A DNA stretch of 64,000 nucleotides from an uncultured Clostridia bacterium. GTDB lineage: Bacteria; Bacillota; Clostridia; TANB77; CAG-508. The DNA is taken from positions 98,084-162,083 of the forward strand of contig CASKJV010000002.1 in assembly GCA_949388605.1 (NCBI GenBank), read 5' to 3'. The translations under genes were made by a program, and so were the position numbers. Each line of letters opens with the position of its first letter. Position 1 is the first letter of the stretch. Below the pieces are notes generated by a model, which worked only from the letters and a program-made list of their open reading frames with translations, did no database searches and was not told the origin of the DNA. Positions 27,547 to 36,972 of this stretch are shown piece after piece.

Positions 27547-28851
27547 TTATTTTATTATCTCAAGAACCCTTGATTTAAAATTTGTTTTTTTATTTGTTAT
27601 AGAAAATGCATCTTTCAAATTATGTGTTGTTCCAGCTATTTTTTCTTCTTCATCTGTATGAATATATGCTAAAGTTTCACCAACAGTAACTTTATCTCCT
27701 ATTTTTTTATTTAAAACAATACCAGCAGTTCTATTTATAGAGCCTTCATTTCTCATTCTTCCTGCTCCTAAATAATATGCTATGCTACCTACCATATCTG
27801 CATCTATGCTTTCTATAGTTCCTTCTTCTGTTGATAAAACTGGTATAACCAATTCTGATTCTTTAAATAGTTCTGGATTATCAACATATTCCATATTTCC
27901 ACCTTGTGCTGCTACCATTTCTTTAAATTTTCTAAAAGCAGCCCCAGATTTAATTACATTTTTTATCATTTTAGAATTCTCTTCTAAATTCTTATTACCT
28001 GTTGCTAAGAAAATCATTATACTACCTATTGTTTCTACAACATTCTGTAAGTCCTCTGAAATAATTCCTTTTAATGCATTAATTGTTTCTTTCATTTCTA
28101 AGTTATGACCAACTGAATATCCTATAGGTTGATTCATATTTGTTATAACACATGCAACTTCTTTTCCTAGACGTTTTCCAATTCTTACAAGTAATTTTGA
28201 TAATCTTTTAGCTTCTTCTCTATTACTTATATATGTTCCTCTACCACAAGTAATATCAAATACTATTTTATTACTGCCTGTTGCTATTTTCAAACTCATT
28301 AGACTAGCTGTAATAATAGGTAAACTATTTTCACATGCTATATCATTTCTTAGTTTATACATTTTTCCTTCTGCTGGTGCAAAAGAAAGACCTTGATTCA
28401 TAATACATACACCAGTATTTTTTATATTTTGTTTAAACTGTTCAATGCTTAAATCTGTTTGAAATCCTGGTAAAGATTCTAATTTATCAATTGTACCACC
28501 AGAAACACCATACCCCCTACTTGATATTTTAGCAACTGGAATATTTAAAGCAGCTAAAATTGGCATTAATAATATAGTAACTTTATCACCAATTCCACCT
28601 GTTGAATGTTTATCTACTATATTTTCTGCAATGTCTGTTAAATCTATCATATCACCTGATTCAGCCATAGCAATACTCAAATCCAAAATTTCATCTTCTG
28701 TAAGTCCATTAATATAAATATAACTCATTAATGCTGATGCTTGTGCTTCAGAAATTTCTCCTTTTTGTAACTTACCAACAAAATAATACACTTCGTCTTT
28801 AGTTAATTCTTCACTAGCTCTCTTTTTACGAATAATACTTTTTATATCCAT
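27547..28851 (-). CDS. Divergent pyrimidine-nucleoside phosphorylase paralogue
   Basis: The 434-residue protein has the same fold and phosphate motif (KHSTGGIGDKV). The signature has drifted to SSRGYGVSGGTIDKLES, and the base-binding stretch reads ITASLMSLKIA. There Leu replaces the first Lys of SKK, the position of Lys190 in the E. coli thymidine phosphorylase. The Arg in YKLRND is kept. Substrate preference may therefore differ. The start is set at the ATG at 28851, with AAAGGA 8 bases upstream; the longer frame to 28887 is unsupported. Confidence 0.88.
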   Translation of the reverse strand: MDIKSIIRKKRASEELTKDEVYYFVGKLQKGEISEAQASALMSYIYINGLTEDEILDLSIAMAESGDMIDLTDIAENIVDKHSTGGIGDKVTILLMPILAALNIPVAKISSRGYGVSGGTIDKLESLPGFQTDLSIEQFKQNIKNTGVCIMNQGLSFAPAEGKMYKLRNDIACENSLPIITASLMSLKIATGSNKIVFDITCGRGTYISNREEAKRLSKLLVRIGKRLGKEVACVITNMNQPIGYSVGHNLEMKETINALKGIISEDLQNVVETIGSIMIFLATGNKNLEENSKMIKNVIKSGAAFRKFKEMVAAQGGNMEYVDNPELFKESELVIPVLSTEEGTIESIDADMVGSIAYYLGAGRMRNEGSINRTAGIVLNKKIGDKVTVGETLAYIHTDEEEKIAGTTHNLKDAFSITNKKTNFKSRVLEIIK

Positions 28852-28931
28852 TATTTTTATCCTTTCTTTAGTAAATAATAAATTCAATTCACTAACTATA
28901 TATTTTTTATTTTATGTATAAATTACAATAT

Positions 28932-29570
28932 TTAAAAGAAATTTTTTATAAATGATTTTCTGTGTAAAGAACATGGACCATTTTCTTTAAGAATTCTAAT
29001 ATGTTCTGCAGTACCATATCCTTTATGTTTAGCAAAACCATATATAGGATATACCTCATCCCATTCTTTCATCATTCTATCTCTTGTTACTTTTGCTATT
29101 ATTGAAGCTGCTGCAATACAATAATTTTTCGCATCTCCCTTTACTACTGAAATATAAGGAATTTCAAGTGTATCAAGGTTATTTAGTGCATCTATCATTA
29201 TAAGCTCTGGTTTTTGCTTTAATCCTTCCAAAGCCACTTTTACTCCTAATTTTGTTGCATTTAAAATATTTATCTCATCAATAGTCTTTTGGTCTACAAT
29301 TCCTACACTATATGCTATTGCTTCTTGTGTAATAATATCATATAATTTTTCTCTTTTCTTTTCAGAAATTTTTTTTGAATCATTCACACCTTCTATAAAT
29401 GAATCTTCTGGTAATATAACAGCACCAACCACTACTGGTCCAGCAAGTGGGCCTCTGCCTGCTTCATCTATACCACAAATATATTTTATATTATTGCTAT
29501 ATAATTTATTTTCTTCTTCTTTTAATACTGTAAGTCTTTCTACTTCTTTTTCTTTCATTTTAACATCCAT
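28932..29570 (-). CDS. rnhB: Ribonuclease HII
   Basis: The 212-residue protein has the catalytic motif CGIDEAGRGPLAGPVV, MIDAL, KGDAKNYCIAAASIIAKVTRDR and the C-terminal HKGYGT segment. It nicks RNA in RNA:DNA hybrids, including single ribonucleotides. The start is uncertain between the ATG at 29570 and the in-frame ATG four codons later; neither has a strong ribosome-binding site. Confidence 0.95.
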   Translation of the reverse strand: MDVKMKEKEVERLTVLKEEENKLYSNNIKYICGIDEAGRGPLAGPVVVGAVILPEDSFIEGVNDSKKISEKKREKLYDIITQEAIAYSVGIVDQKTIDEINILNATKLGVKVALEGLKQKPELIMIDALNNLDTLEIPYISVVKGDAKNYCIAAASIIAKVTRDRMMKEWDEVYPIYGFAKHKGYGTAEHIRILKENGPCSLHRKSFIKNFF

Positions 29571-29952
29571 TATTATATATTTTTTCTTATTTAAGTTTAT
29601 TTTAATTTTGTAAAGTTATTATATCTATATAGAGAAAATATTTCAATATAAAAGAAAAAGTTTTTTCATATAATACTTATCACAGAGAAGATAAATTAGA
29701 AACTAAGTAAAATATTTTTTACTAATTAAAATTATCTAGTTTTGTTAAATAAGTATAACGTTATATATTCTGTATAATACAATTGTAATAATCATAGTTT
29801 TATTAAGACGTTTACTAATAATTCTTGACTAAATATCAGAATAAAACTTTTGTATTTTGAAAAAATTTTTCTCAAATTTTTCTATTGTATATAACTTTTT
29901 TTTGGGTTATTATATAATTTGTTAGGTATAATTTATTTATGGAGGTATAAAA
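29571..29952. other. Gene-free AT-rich divergent spacer upstream of htrA
   Basis: Several TATAAT-like boxes are present (for example near 29789 and 29928), but I cannot pick one promoter. No gene or hairpin is convincing. Confidence 0.35.
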
Positions 29953-31245
29953 ATGGATAACGAAAATACTTTTAATTTTAGTAATGACAACTCTTTCAAA
30001 AAATCTAACTACAAGCACCCTTCTGGTAGTTTTGGTAAAAATATATTCTTACCATTTATGTCAGGAATTGTAGGTGCAACTTTAGTTGTTGGAACTTGTT
30101 TTGGTGTCCCTTCTATAAAGCAAAAACTTGTTGGAACATCTTCTAAAGGAATAACCTCTACATCTTCTAGTGGAACTGTAGATTCTCCTTTAAATTTAAT
30201 TAATATATCAGATTATTCAAACACATCTATTGCAGTTGCTGAAAAAGTTTTACCATCTGTTGTTGGTATAACAGTTACTTATCAGGTAAATTCAATCTTT
30301 GGTTCTAATACTGGCGATGCTACTGGTTCTGGAATTATTATTTCAGAAGATGGTTATATTTTAACAAACAATCATGTTATTTCTTCTGAAAGTTCTTCTA
30401 GCTACTATGCTATTTCGGAAGCAACATCTATAAAAGTAAATCTATATAATAGTACAGAAACATATGATGCTACAATTATTGGTACTGATCCTTATACAGA
30501 TTTAGCAGTACTAAAAATAGAAAAAACTGATTTAACACCAGCAATCCTTGGAAATTCAGATGATGCTAAAGTTGGAGAATTTGTAATGGCAATAGGAAAT
30601 CCTTTAGGAATGGATTATTCTGTAACTACTGGAGTAATTAGTGCAGTAAATAGAGAAGTTCAAAGTGAGGGATCAACATATTTAGCAATCCAAACTGATG
30701 CCGCAATAAACTCTGGTAACAGTGGTGGTGCTTTAGTAAATGCTAATGGTGAAGTAATTGGAATTAATACTTTAAAACTTTCTGGAACTGGTATTGAAGG
30801 TATTGGTTTTTCTATTCCAATTTCATCAACAACTTCTATTATTAATCAATTAATTGAATATAATACTGTAAAAAGACCATATATTGGAATATCAGGATCA
30901 TCTATTGATGAATCACTTACAAAAAAATATAATATTCCTCAGGGTGTATATGTTGAAACTATTGAAAAAGATTCTCCTGCCAGCAAAGCTGAACTTAAAG
31001 AAGGAGATATAATAATCAAAATTGAAAATCAAGACATAAAATCTATTAATGAACTAAATAGAATAAAAAATAACTATAATATAGGTGATAAAATAAAATT
31101 AACAATAATAAGAAATAGTGAAGAATTGGAAATAGAAATAGAACTTGCTGAAACTCCAGAAGAAATCAAAGATAATAAAAATAATTCCTCTGTTACAGCA
31201 GATCCAAATAATTCAGGTTCAATATTCGACTTTTTCTATAGATAA
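29953..31245 (+). CDS. htrA: HtrA/DegP-like membrane-anchored serine protease with one PDZ domain
   Basis: The 430-residue protein has a cytoplasmic N-terminus, one membrane segment (about residues 34-53), a Ser/Thr-rich linker, then the trypsin-like domain with triad His in TNNHVIS, Asp in DPYTDLAVLK and Ser in NSGNSGGAL. A single PDZ domain follows (GVYVETIEKDSPASKAELKEG). It degrades misfolded extracytoplasmic proteins. GGAGG precedes the ATG. Confidence 0.93.
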   Translation: MDNENTFNFSNDNSFKKSNYKHPSGSFGKNIFLPFMSGIVGATLVVGTCFGVPSIKQKLVGTSSKGITSTSSSGTVDSPLNLINISDYSNTSIAVAEKVLPSVVGITVTYQVNSIFGSNTGDATGSGIIISEDGYILTNNHVISSESSSSYYAISEATSIKVNLYNSTETYDATIIGTDPYTDLAVLKIEKTDLTPAILGNSDDAKVGEFVMAIGNPLGMDYSVTTGVISAVNREVQSEGSTYLAIQTDAAINSGNSGGALVNANGEVIGINTLKLSGTGIEGIGFSIPISSTTSIINQLIEYNTVKRPYIGISGSSIDESLTKKYNIPQGVYVETIEKDSPASKAELKEGDIIIKIENQDIKSINELNRIKNNYNIGDKIKLTIIRNSEELEIEIELAETPEEIKDNKNNSSVTADPNNSGSIFDFFYR

Positions 31246-31296
31246 TAATCAAAGAACAAAAGTCGACGATATGATAATTGCAAAATACAAAAATTT

Positions 31297-31336
31297 AAGA
31301 GGAGGTACTTAAATATATTTAAGACCTCCTCTTTTC
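31297..31336. terminator. Strong terminator between convergent htrA and yibE/F-like gene
   Basis: AAGAGGAGGT (31297-31306) pairs with ACCTCCTCTT (31324-31333); the loop itself contains the palindrome CTTAAATATATTTAAG, lengthening the stem. T runs follow on both strands. Confidence 0.8.
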
Positions 31337-31346
31337 TCTGTATATT

Positions 31347-32570
31347 CTAAATTTTCAAACTTCTTTTTCCATTTATTCTATTTTCAGAAGTTTTATTATA
31401 TATAATTTTGTCTTTATTTAAAATAGCATATATAAATGAAGTAATTGGAACTGTATAAATAACTCCCATACTTCCTGCAATAGCTGAAATAATCTGTTCT
31501 GCTATTGTTTCTTTATTTAGTATCTCAACCAAACTCATATTACATGCCATAAATAGTAATATTAATGTTAAAGAACCACCAACATAAGCTAATATTAAAG
31601 TATTGGTCATTGTTCCTATAACATCTCTTCCTATATTCATTCCACTTTTAAATAGTTCTTGCCAAGTTATATCTGATTTTTTCATTTTAATTTCATCTAA
31701 ACTAGATGCAATAGACATTCCAACATCCATACAAGCACCTAATGCAGAAACAATTATTCCAGCAAATAATAAATCTCTAAAATCGAAATTAATTGCTGAC
31801 ATATTTATACTTAATTGTATTGCATCTTCACAAGCACCTGACATTTTCGCTAAATAGTTAAATATTACAGCCATCATTCCAGCTGAAATAACACCACCTA
31901 AAGTTCCTATTGCTGCTGTAGCAATTTTTTTACTAAATCCACCTATTATAATAAAAGTTCCAAATATTATAATCATTGATGTTCCTATTGATGTTAAAAT
32001 AGCATTATTACCTTTAAATATTCCTTTAACCATAACAAAGTAAATTAAAATAATTGTATATAATAATCCTAATATTGCTTTTATTCCCTTTTTTCCACCA
32101 ACTATAATTATACTTAATAAGAACAATACAAACATTCCTATTATATAATTTGATCTAACAACATCTTGTACAGTAGCTGTAATATTTCCATCAGCATCTT
32201 CTGATATTTGAATTATAACTTTATCACCTACATCTAATTCATATGCTAAAATTTTTCCATCAATATCATATGATAAAATATAATTAGTAGTAACTTCTTC
32301 TCCAATATATTTACCTTCTGTTATTTCTACTTTTACTTCTTGCATTTTATCTGTAACTGATCCTGTTGTTACTTCTTTTGTTTCTTGTACTTCAATTATT
32401 TTACCAAAAGTATCTGTTATAGTTTCTTTTTGTTCTGACAACTCTGGATTTTCATCTGAAGATCCCTGTACTGCTTCAGAATTTTCTTGTGGCTGAGTTG
32501 CAAATATATCAATTGACAAATAATTTATCATTAGTAAGAAAATAAATATTACTACAATTGCTTTTTTCAA
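31347..32570 (-). CDS. YibE/F-family membrane protein
   Basis: The 407-residue protein has a signal-like N-terminus, an extracellular region of about 130 residues, then about seven membrane segments with the YibE/F features GGKKGIKAILGLLYT, GALGACMDVGMSIASSL and GRDVIGTMTNTLILAYVGGSL. Function is poorly known; transport has been suggested for the family. The start is a TTG at 32570 with AGGAGG seven bases upstream. Confidence 0.85.
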   Translation of the reverse strand: MKKAIVVIFIFLLMINYLSIDIFATQPQENSEAVQGSSDENPELSEQKETITDTFGKIIEVQETKEVTTGSVTDKMQEVKVEITEGKYIGEEVTTNYILSYDIDGKILAYELDVGDKVIIQISEDADGNITATVQDVVRSNYIIGMFVLFLLSIIIVGGKKGIKAILGLLYTIILIYFVMVKGIFKGNNAILTSIGTSMIIIFGTFIIIGGFSKKIATAAIGTLGGVISAGMMAVIFNYLAKMSGACEDAIQLSINMSAINFDFRDLLFAGIIVSALGACMDVGMSIASSLDEIKMKKSDITWQELFKSGMNIGRDVIGTMTNTLILAYVGGSLTLILLFMACNMSLVEILNKETIAEQIISAIAGSMGVIYTVPITSFIYAILNKDKIIYNKTSENRINGKRSLKI

Positions 32571-32674
32571 TTAAATTCCTCCTAATATAATAGAAAACTA
32601 TTGAATACACCTGAAAAAAGAACAAAATATGCACATTTAAAATTTTAGTAATGTTATGTGCCTTGTTTTGTTTG

Positions 32675-32721
32675 TGCACCAATTTTTATAAAAAATGGTG
32701 TGCAAATTTTGCCGAAGGCTT
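32675..32721. repeat. Dispersed repeat hairpin plus GCCGAAGGCTT tail
   Basis: CACCAATTTTT and AAAAAATGGTG form a hairpin, followed by TGCAAATTTTGCCGAAGGCTT. The same order, a hairpin then GTGTGCAA..TTAGCGAAG-CTT, occurs at 56585-56625, with related hairpins at 1429 and 47399. More inverted repeats fill the spacer to 32834. Confidence 0.5.
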
Positions 32722-32834
32722 AATATTATATAAATTGCATAGCAATTTATATAATATTAAAATTTTCAGTAAATTTGTATACAATGTTTGGCGTAAGCCT
32801 TAATATAATATGAAATTAAAATTTTCATATTATA

Positions 32835-33710
32835 TTAAAAAATTATTAAATCCATTTCATTAGTATAATCTTTATTTCCATATGAGTAAACTATATAAAC
32901 ATATCCGTCTTGTGTTAGGAAAAATGTATCTACATTTTCAACTTTATACATACTATTAGATAAATCTCTTTCATATAAACTACCATATTGTTCAGCAATT
33001 ATTTTAGCATTATTGTATGCGTTTCTTATATCTTTATCTATTATAGCTTGTACTTCCTGTACTGAAGTTTCTTTATATTTTATTAAATCTGCTAAAGTGT
33101 ATAATTTTTCTTCTGCTATACTATAATTATAAGTTTTTACTGTAACTTTTTCTGCTTTGTTTTGTTCTTTCAGAGATGATTTAATTACTAGTGATAAAAC
33201 ATCTTCATTAATAAATGCTACATAAGAAACATTATAAATTGTATATCCTTCTTTAGTTCTCATAATATTATTGGCAGTATCATAAAATTCTGTTCTTATT
33301 TGTGCATTAATTTCTTTTACTTTTTCAGTATTTATATTTATTATTGGAATTAATGCATTAACATTATAAAAATTTTCATCTTCATTTACAAGATTATATC
33401 CTGTAAAAATTAAATTTTGATTATTAAGATCTATTTTATCAACATTAATATCAGTAGAAGTATTAATATTAATAGAGTTAGTAAATAAATTATTAAAATC
33501 TGATTTTAATATAGATATTTCTTCTTCAGTTTTTTTAGCACCTATATTTATCCCAATCATAAATGGGTCTGTATCAGCATACTTATAAAAGAATTGAATA
33601 TATATACCAATACATAGGGCTACAATACATACTAATAATAATGCTACTAAAAAAATATATCTTTTGGTTCCTGTTAAAGAACCAACAAATCTTCTTATAG
33701 CTCTTCTCAT
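32835..33710 (-). CDS. Membrane-anchored extracytoplasmic protein, possibly DUF4163/RsiV-like
   Basis: The 291-residue protein has a short basic cytoplasmic N-terminus, one membrane helix (about residues 18-40) and a large outer domain. The outer region (ININTEKVKEINAQI, then SLVIKSS and EKLYTLADLI) resembles the DUF4163/DUF3298 domains found in RsiV-type anti-sigma factors, but the cytoplasmic part is too small to bind a sigma factor. AAGGAGA precedes the ATG. The assignment is tentative. Confidence 0.55.
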   Translation of the reverse strand: MRRAIRRFVGSLTGTKRYIFLVALLLVCIVALCIGIYIQFFYKYADTDPFMIGINIGAKKTEEEISILKSDFNNLFTNSININTSTDINVDKIDLNNQNLIFTGYNLVNEDENFYNVNALIPIININTEKVKEINAQIRTEFYDTANNIMRTKEGYTIYNVSYVAFINEDVLSLVIKSSLKEQNKAEKVTVKTYNYSIAEEKLYTLADLIKYKETSVQEVQAIIDKDIRNAYNNAKIIAEQYGSLYERDLSNSMYKVENVDTFFLTQDGYVYIVYSYGNKDYTNEMDLIIF

Positions 33711-33866
33711 TAATATCTCCTTCTTTTAAAAATTGATTTTATTATAGCACTTATGAATAAAAATATCAATTATTTTTTTCTTTTGAAGGCCAAATAATAT
33801 GTAGCAATCATATATCTTGATTGCTAAAATTTTCCTTATATATTTTGTTTTTTCAATAAATATCCA

Positions 33867-33895
33867 TTGACTATACATTTAAAATATTGTATTAT
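33867..33895 (+). promoter_or_regulatory. Promoter for clpE-like gene
   Basis: TTGACT (33867-33872) and TATTAT (33890-33895) are 17 bases apart. I saw no CtsR-type or CIRCE-type heat-shock operator in the 328-base spacer. Confidence 0.5.
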
Positions 33896-34038
33896 AATGA
33901 TTACAAACAGAAAGAATAAAAGCTAGGTTTTACCTACTGTTATAAAAATTCTAAACTTTGAATAATTTGTTTATATATAAATTGAGTTTTTACATATAAA
34001 TTTTATTATAACTTAAATAGTAAGGAGATATGTTGTAA

Positions 34039-36363
34039 ATGATATGTTCAGTATGTAATAAAAATACTGCAGTAGTATTTTTAAATAAATTTGAAAATGG
34101 AAAAAAGACTGTTGAAGGTCTTTGCTATAATTGTGCTAAGGAAAAAGGGATTAATCCTCTTGAAGTTTTAGCAAAAAATGCAAATATTTCAAATGATGAA
34201 TTAGAAGATATGTCTAATCAATTTGAAAATATATTAAAAGATTTTTCTGAAAACATGAATTTAGAAGCTTTAGGAATTAATACAGATGATTTAGAAAATT
34301 TAGTAGAAAATGAAGATGGTTCTCCTGATAAAAATTTCTTTGGTATTTTTAAAACAAATCTTTCAAATAATCATGAAGAGACAAATACTAATGAACAACA
34401 TGAAAACTCTTCAAATGGTAAAACTGTAAAAGTTCAAAAAAAGCAAAAAAATAATAAGAAAAAATTCTTAGATACTTATGGTACAAATCTTACTGAAAAA
34501 GCCAAAAATAATCTGTTAGATTTAGTAATTGGTAGAGATAGAGAAATTGAAAGAATGATTCAAATATTAAATAGACGTTCAAAAAACAATCCTTGTTTAA
34601 TTGGTGAACCAGGTGTTGGTAAAACAGCAATAGCTCAAGGTTTAGCAATAAAAATTGCTAATCAAGAAGTACCAGCAAAATTACTAAACAAAGAAGTTTA
34701 TCTTTTAGATATGACAGCTATTATAGCAGGTACTCAATTTAGAGGTCAATTTGAATCAAGAATGAAAGCTTTAGTTGATGAATGTAAAACTTATGGTAAT
34801 ATTATTTTAGTAATAGATGAAATACATAATATTATTGGTGCTGGTGATGCAGAACATTCTATGAATGCTGCTAATATTTTAAAACCATCTTTATCTAATG
34901 GTGAAATACAATTAATAGGTACAACAACTTTAAAAGAATACAGAAAATATATTGAAAAAGACTCAGCTCTTGAAAGAAGATTTCAACCTGTTCTTGTTGA
35001 AGAACCAACTATTGATGAAACAATAGAAATTATTAAAGGTATAAAAAAATATTATGAAGAATTTCATAAAGTTACTATTACTCCAGACATAATAGAAAAA
35101 ACTGTTAAAATGTCAGAAAAATATATTCATGATAGATTTTTACCAGATAAAGCTATAGATTTAATTGATGAAGCTTGTTCAAAAATCAATTTAAAAAATA
35201 AAGAATTATTTGAACTTGAAGTAATAAAAAATGAATTAAAAAAGGTTGCAGAGGAAAAAGAAGAAGCTGTTTCTTCTGATTCAATCGAAGAATATCAAAA
35301 AGCAGCAGATTTAAAAACAAAAGAATGTAACCTTACAGAACGTATGAATGTTCTAGAAAAAGATTTAAAACCTTCTATCCTTACAATTCAAGATGTAGCA
35401 GAAGTTATTGAACGTTGGACAAAAATTCCAGTCACAAAAATAACAGAAGCTGAAACTGAAAAGCTATTAAATTTAGAAGCAAATCTTCATAAACATGTTA
35501 TTTCTCAAGATGAAGCCGTAACAGCTGTATCTAAAGCAATTAGAAGAAACAGAGCTGGTCTTCAAAGTACAAAAAGACCACCTTCATTTATATTTGTTGG
35601 GCCAACTGGTGTTGGAAAAACAGAACTTGCAAAAGCTTTAGCTTATGAAATGTTCGGAAGTGAAGATAGTATTATTAGAATTGATATGTCAGAATATATG
35701 GAAAGTCACTCAACTTCAAAATTAATTGGATCACCTCCAGGATATGTTGGGTATGATGATGCAGGTCAATTAACTGAAAAAGTAAAAAGAAAACCTTATT
35801 CAATAATATTACTTGATGAAATTGAAAAGGCTCATAGTGATGTATTTAACGTTTTACTTCAAGTATTAGATGATGGTAAACTTACAGACAGTCAGGGAAA
35901 CACTGTCAACTTTGAAAATACAATTATAATTATGACTTCAAATGCAGGATCAAACTTAAATACAAATTCAATTGGCTTTGGAAATCAAGTTCAAGAAAAT
36001 AGTAATAGAATGGTTAGTGCTTTAAAGGAATTATTTAGACCTGAATTCTTAAATAGAGTTGATGAAACAATTGCATTCAAACCATTAACAAAAGAAGAAT
36101 TGCTTCAAATTGTTGATTTGCTACTTGCCAAAACACAAGAAGCACTTAATTCAAAAGAAATTAAATTAGAATTAAACAATGAAGCTAAAGAATATATTGT
36201 TTCTAAAGGTACAGACTTAAAATATGGTGCTAGACCTTTAAGAAGAGCTATTCAAAAATTAGTTGAAGATGAAATTGCAGAAATGATTTTAAAAGGAGAA
36301 GTTTCATCATCACAAACAGTATATGGATATATAGAAAACAATGAATTAAAATTTAAAGTTTAA
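34039..36363 (+). CDS. clpE: ClpE-like AAA+ unfoldase with N-terminal zinc finger
   Basis: The 774-residue protein has a zinc finger with two CxxC pairs (Cys3/Cys6 and Cys29/Cys32) in place of ClpC's N-repeats, then two AAA+ modules: Walker A GEPGVGKTA and LVIDEIHNI, then GPTGVGKTELA and LLDEIEKAH. The sensor region is followed by an IGFG loop of the type that docks ClpP. This layout is that of ClpE. It would unfold damaged proteins for ClpP; no clpP or ctsR/mcsB is in the window. AAGGAGA precedes the ATG. Confidence 0.9.
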   Translation: MICSVCNKNTAVVFLNKFENGKKTVEGLCYNCAKEKGINPLEVLAKNANISNDELEDMSNQFENILKDFSENMNLEALGINTDDLENLVENEDGSPDKNFFGIFKTNLSNNHEETNTNEQHENSSNGKTVKVQKKQKNNKKKFLDTYGTNLTEKAKNNLLDLVIGRDREIERMIQILNRRSKNNPCLIGEPGVGKTAIAQGLAIKIANQEVPAKLLNKEVYLLDMTAIIAGTQFRGQFESRMKALVDECKTYGNIILVIDEIHNIIGAGDAEHSMNAANILKPSLSNGEIQLIGTTTLKEYRKYIEKDSALERRFQPVLVEEPTIDETIEIIKGIKKYYEEFHKVTITPDIIEKTVKMSEKYIHDRFLPDKAIDLIDEACSKINLKNKELFELEVIKNELKKVAEEKEEAVSSDSIEEYQKAADLKTKECNLTERMNVLEKDLKPSILTIQDVAEVIERWTKIPVTKITEAETEKLLNLEANLHKHVISQDEAVTAVSKAIRRNRAGLQSTKRPPSFIFVGPTGVGKTELAKALAYEMFGSEDSIIRIDMSEYMESHSTSKLIGSPPGYVGYDDAGQLTEKVKRKPYSIILLDEIEKAHSDVFNVLLQVLDDGKLTDSQGNTVNFENTIIIMTSNAGSNLNTNSIGFGNQVQENSNRMVSALKELFRPEFLNRVDETIAFKPLTKEELLQIVDLLLAKTQEALNSKEIKLELNNEAKEYIVSKGTDLKYGARPLRRAIQKLVEDEIAEMILKGEVSSSQTVYGYIENNELKFKV

Positions 36364-36411
36364 TTGCAAAATAATATATTATAAGAAGTTCAAATAACTT
36401 TTCTAAAATAG

Positions 36412-36446
36412 AACTGCAAGTATTTTAATACTTGCAGTTTTATTTT
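36412..36446. terminator. Terminator between clpE and convergent genes
   Basis: AACTGCAAGTATT (36412-36424) and AATACTTGCAGTT (36427-36439) form a 13-bp stem, followed by a T-rich run. Confidence 0.85.
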
Positions 36447-36457
36447 TTCAAATATTT

Positions 36458-36886
36458 CTATTTCCTAATAAATTCTAATATCTTTTTCAATAATTTCTTA
36501 TACCATTTTTCTTCTAATAATATCATTTCTTTTTGTATTTTTTCTCTTGTCTTTTCATCATATTGTGGGTCTTTATTAAGAAAATTTTTATATTCAATCT
36601 TTGACTTCTTTTCTTCTTTTTTTATATCTTCTCTAAATTTACTATTTATTATTTCTCTTTCTTCTTTACTTGATAAATAGTCTATGTAAATTACTGCCAA
36701 AATTTTTCGTGTTTCTCTCATCATTTCTTGATTTTCAAATTCTATATCTTCTTTTAATTTATATGTATATTCTTTATCCATATTTTTCTCTATTAAATTT
36801 ATGATTTTTTTTGGTATTAATTTTCTATCTTCTTCTGACAAGCATTTTATTATTTCATGCACTTCTTTACATGCTTTTGCATTCAT
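36458..36886 (-). CDS. Charged helical protein of unknown function next to amidoligase-like gene
   Basis: The 142-residue protein is nearly all charged helix (Lys/Glu-rich), probably partly coiled-coil, with no signal peptide. AAAGGT precedes the ATG. It follows the amidoligase-like gene by 86 bases in the same direction, so the two probably form one unit. No family is recognised. Confidence 0.6.
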   Translation of the reverse strand: MNAKACKEVHEIIKCLSEEDRKLIPKKIINLIEKNMDKEYTYKLKEDIEFENQEMMRETRKILAVIYIDYLSSKEEREIINSKFREDIKKEEKKSKIEYKNFLNKDPQYDEKTREKIQKEMILLEEKWYKKLLKKILEFIRK

Positions 36887-36972
36887 AATTTGTTACCTTT
36901 CTAATACTTTTTTCTATATTAGATTTCTTTCACTTAAAATTTGTAATTTTATAGTTGTCTAATAATATTAAT

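Noticed and set aside
33711..34038. CtsR or CIRCE heat-shock operator before clpE
   Set aside because: No tandem GGTCAAA heptamers and no CIRCE inverted repeat could be found in the spacer.
34039..36363. ClpC
   Set aside because: The N-terminal Clp repeats are absent and replaced by a two-CxxC zinc finger, as in ClpE.
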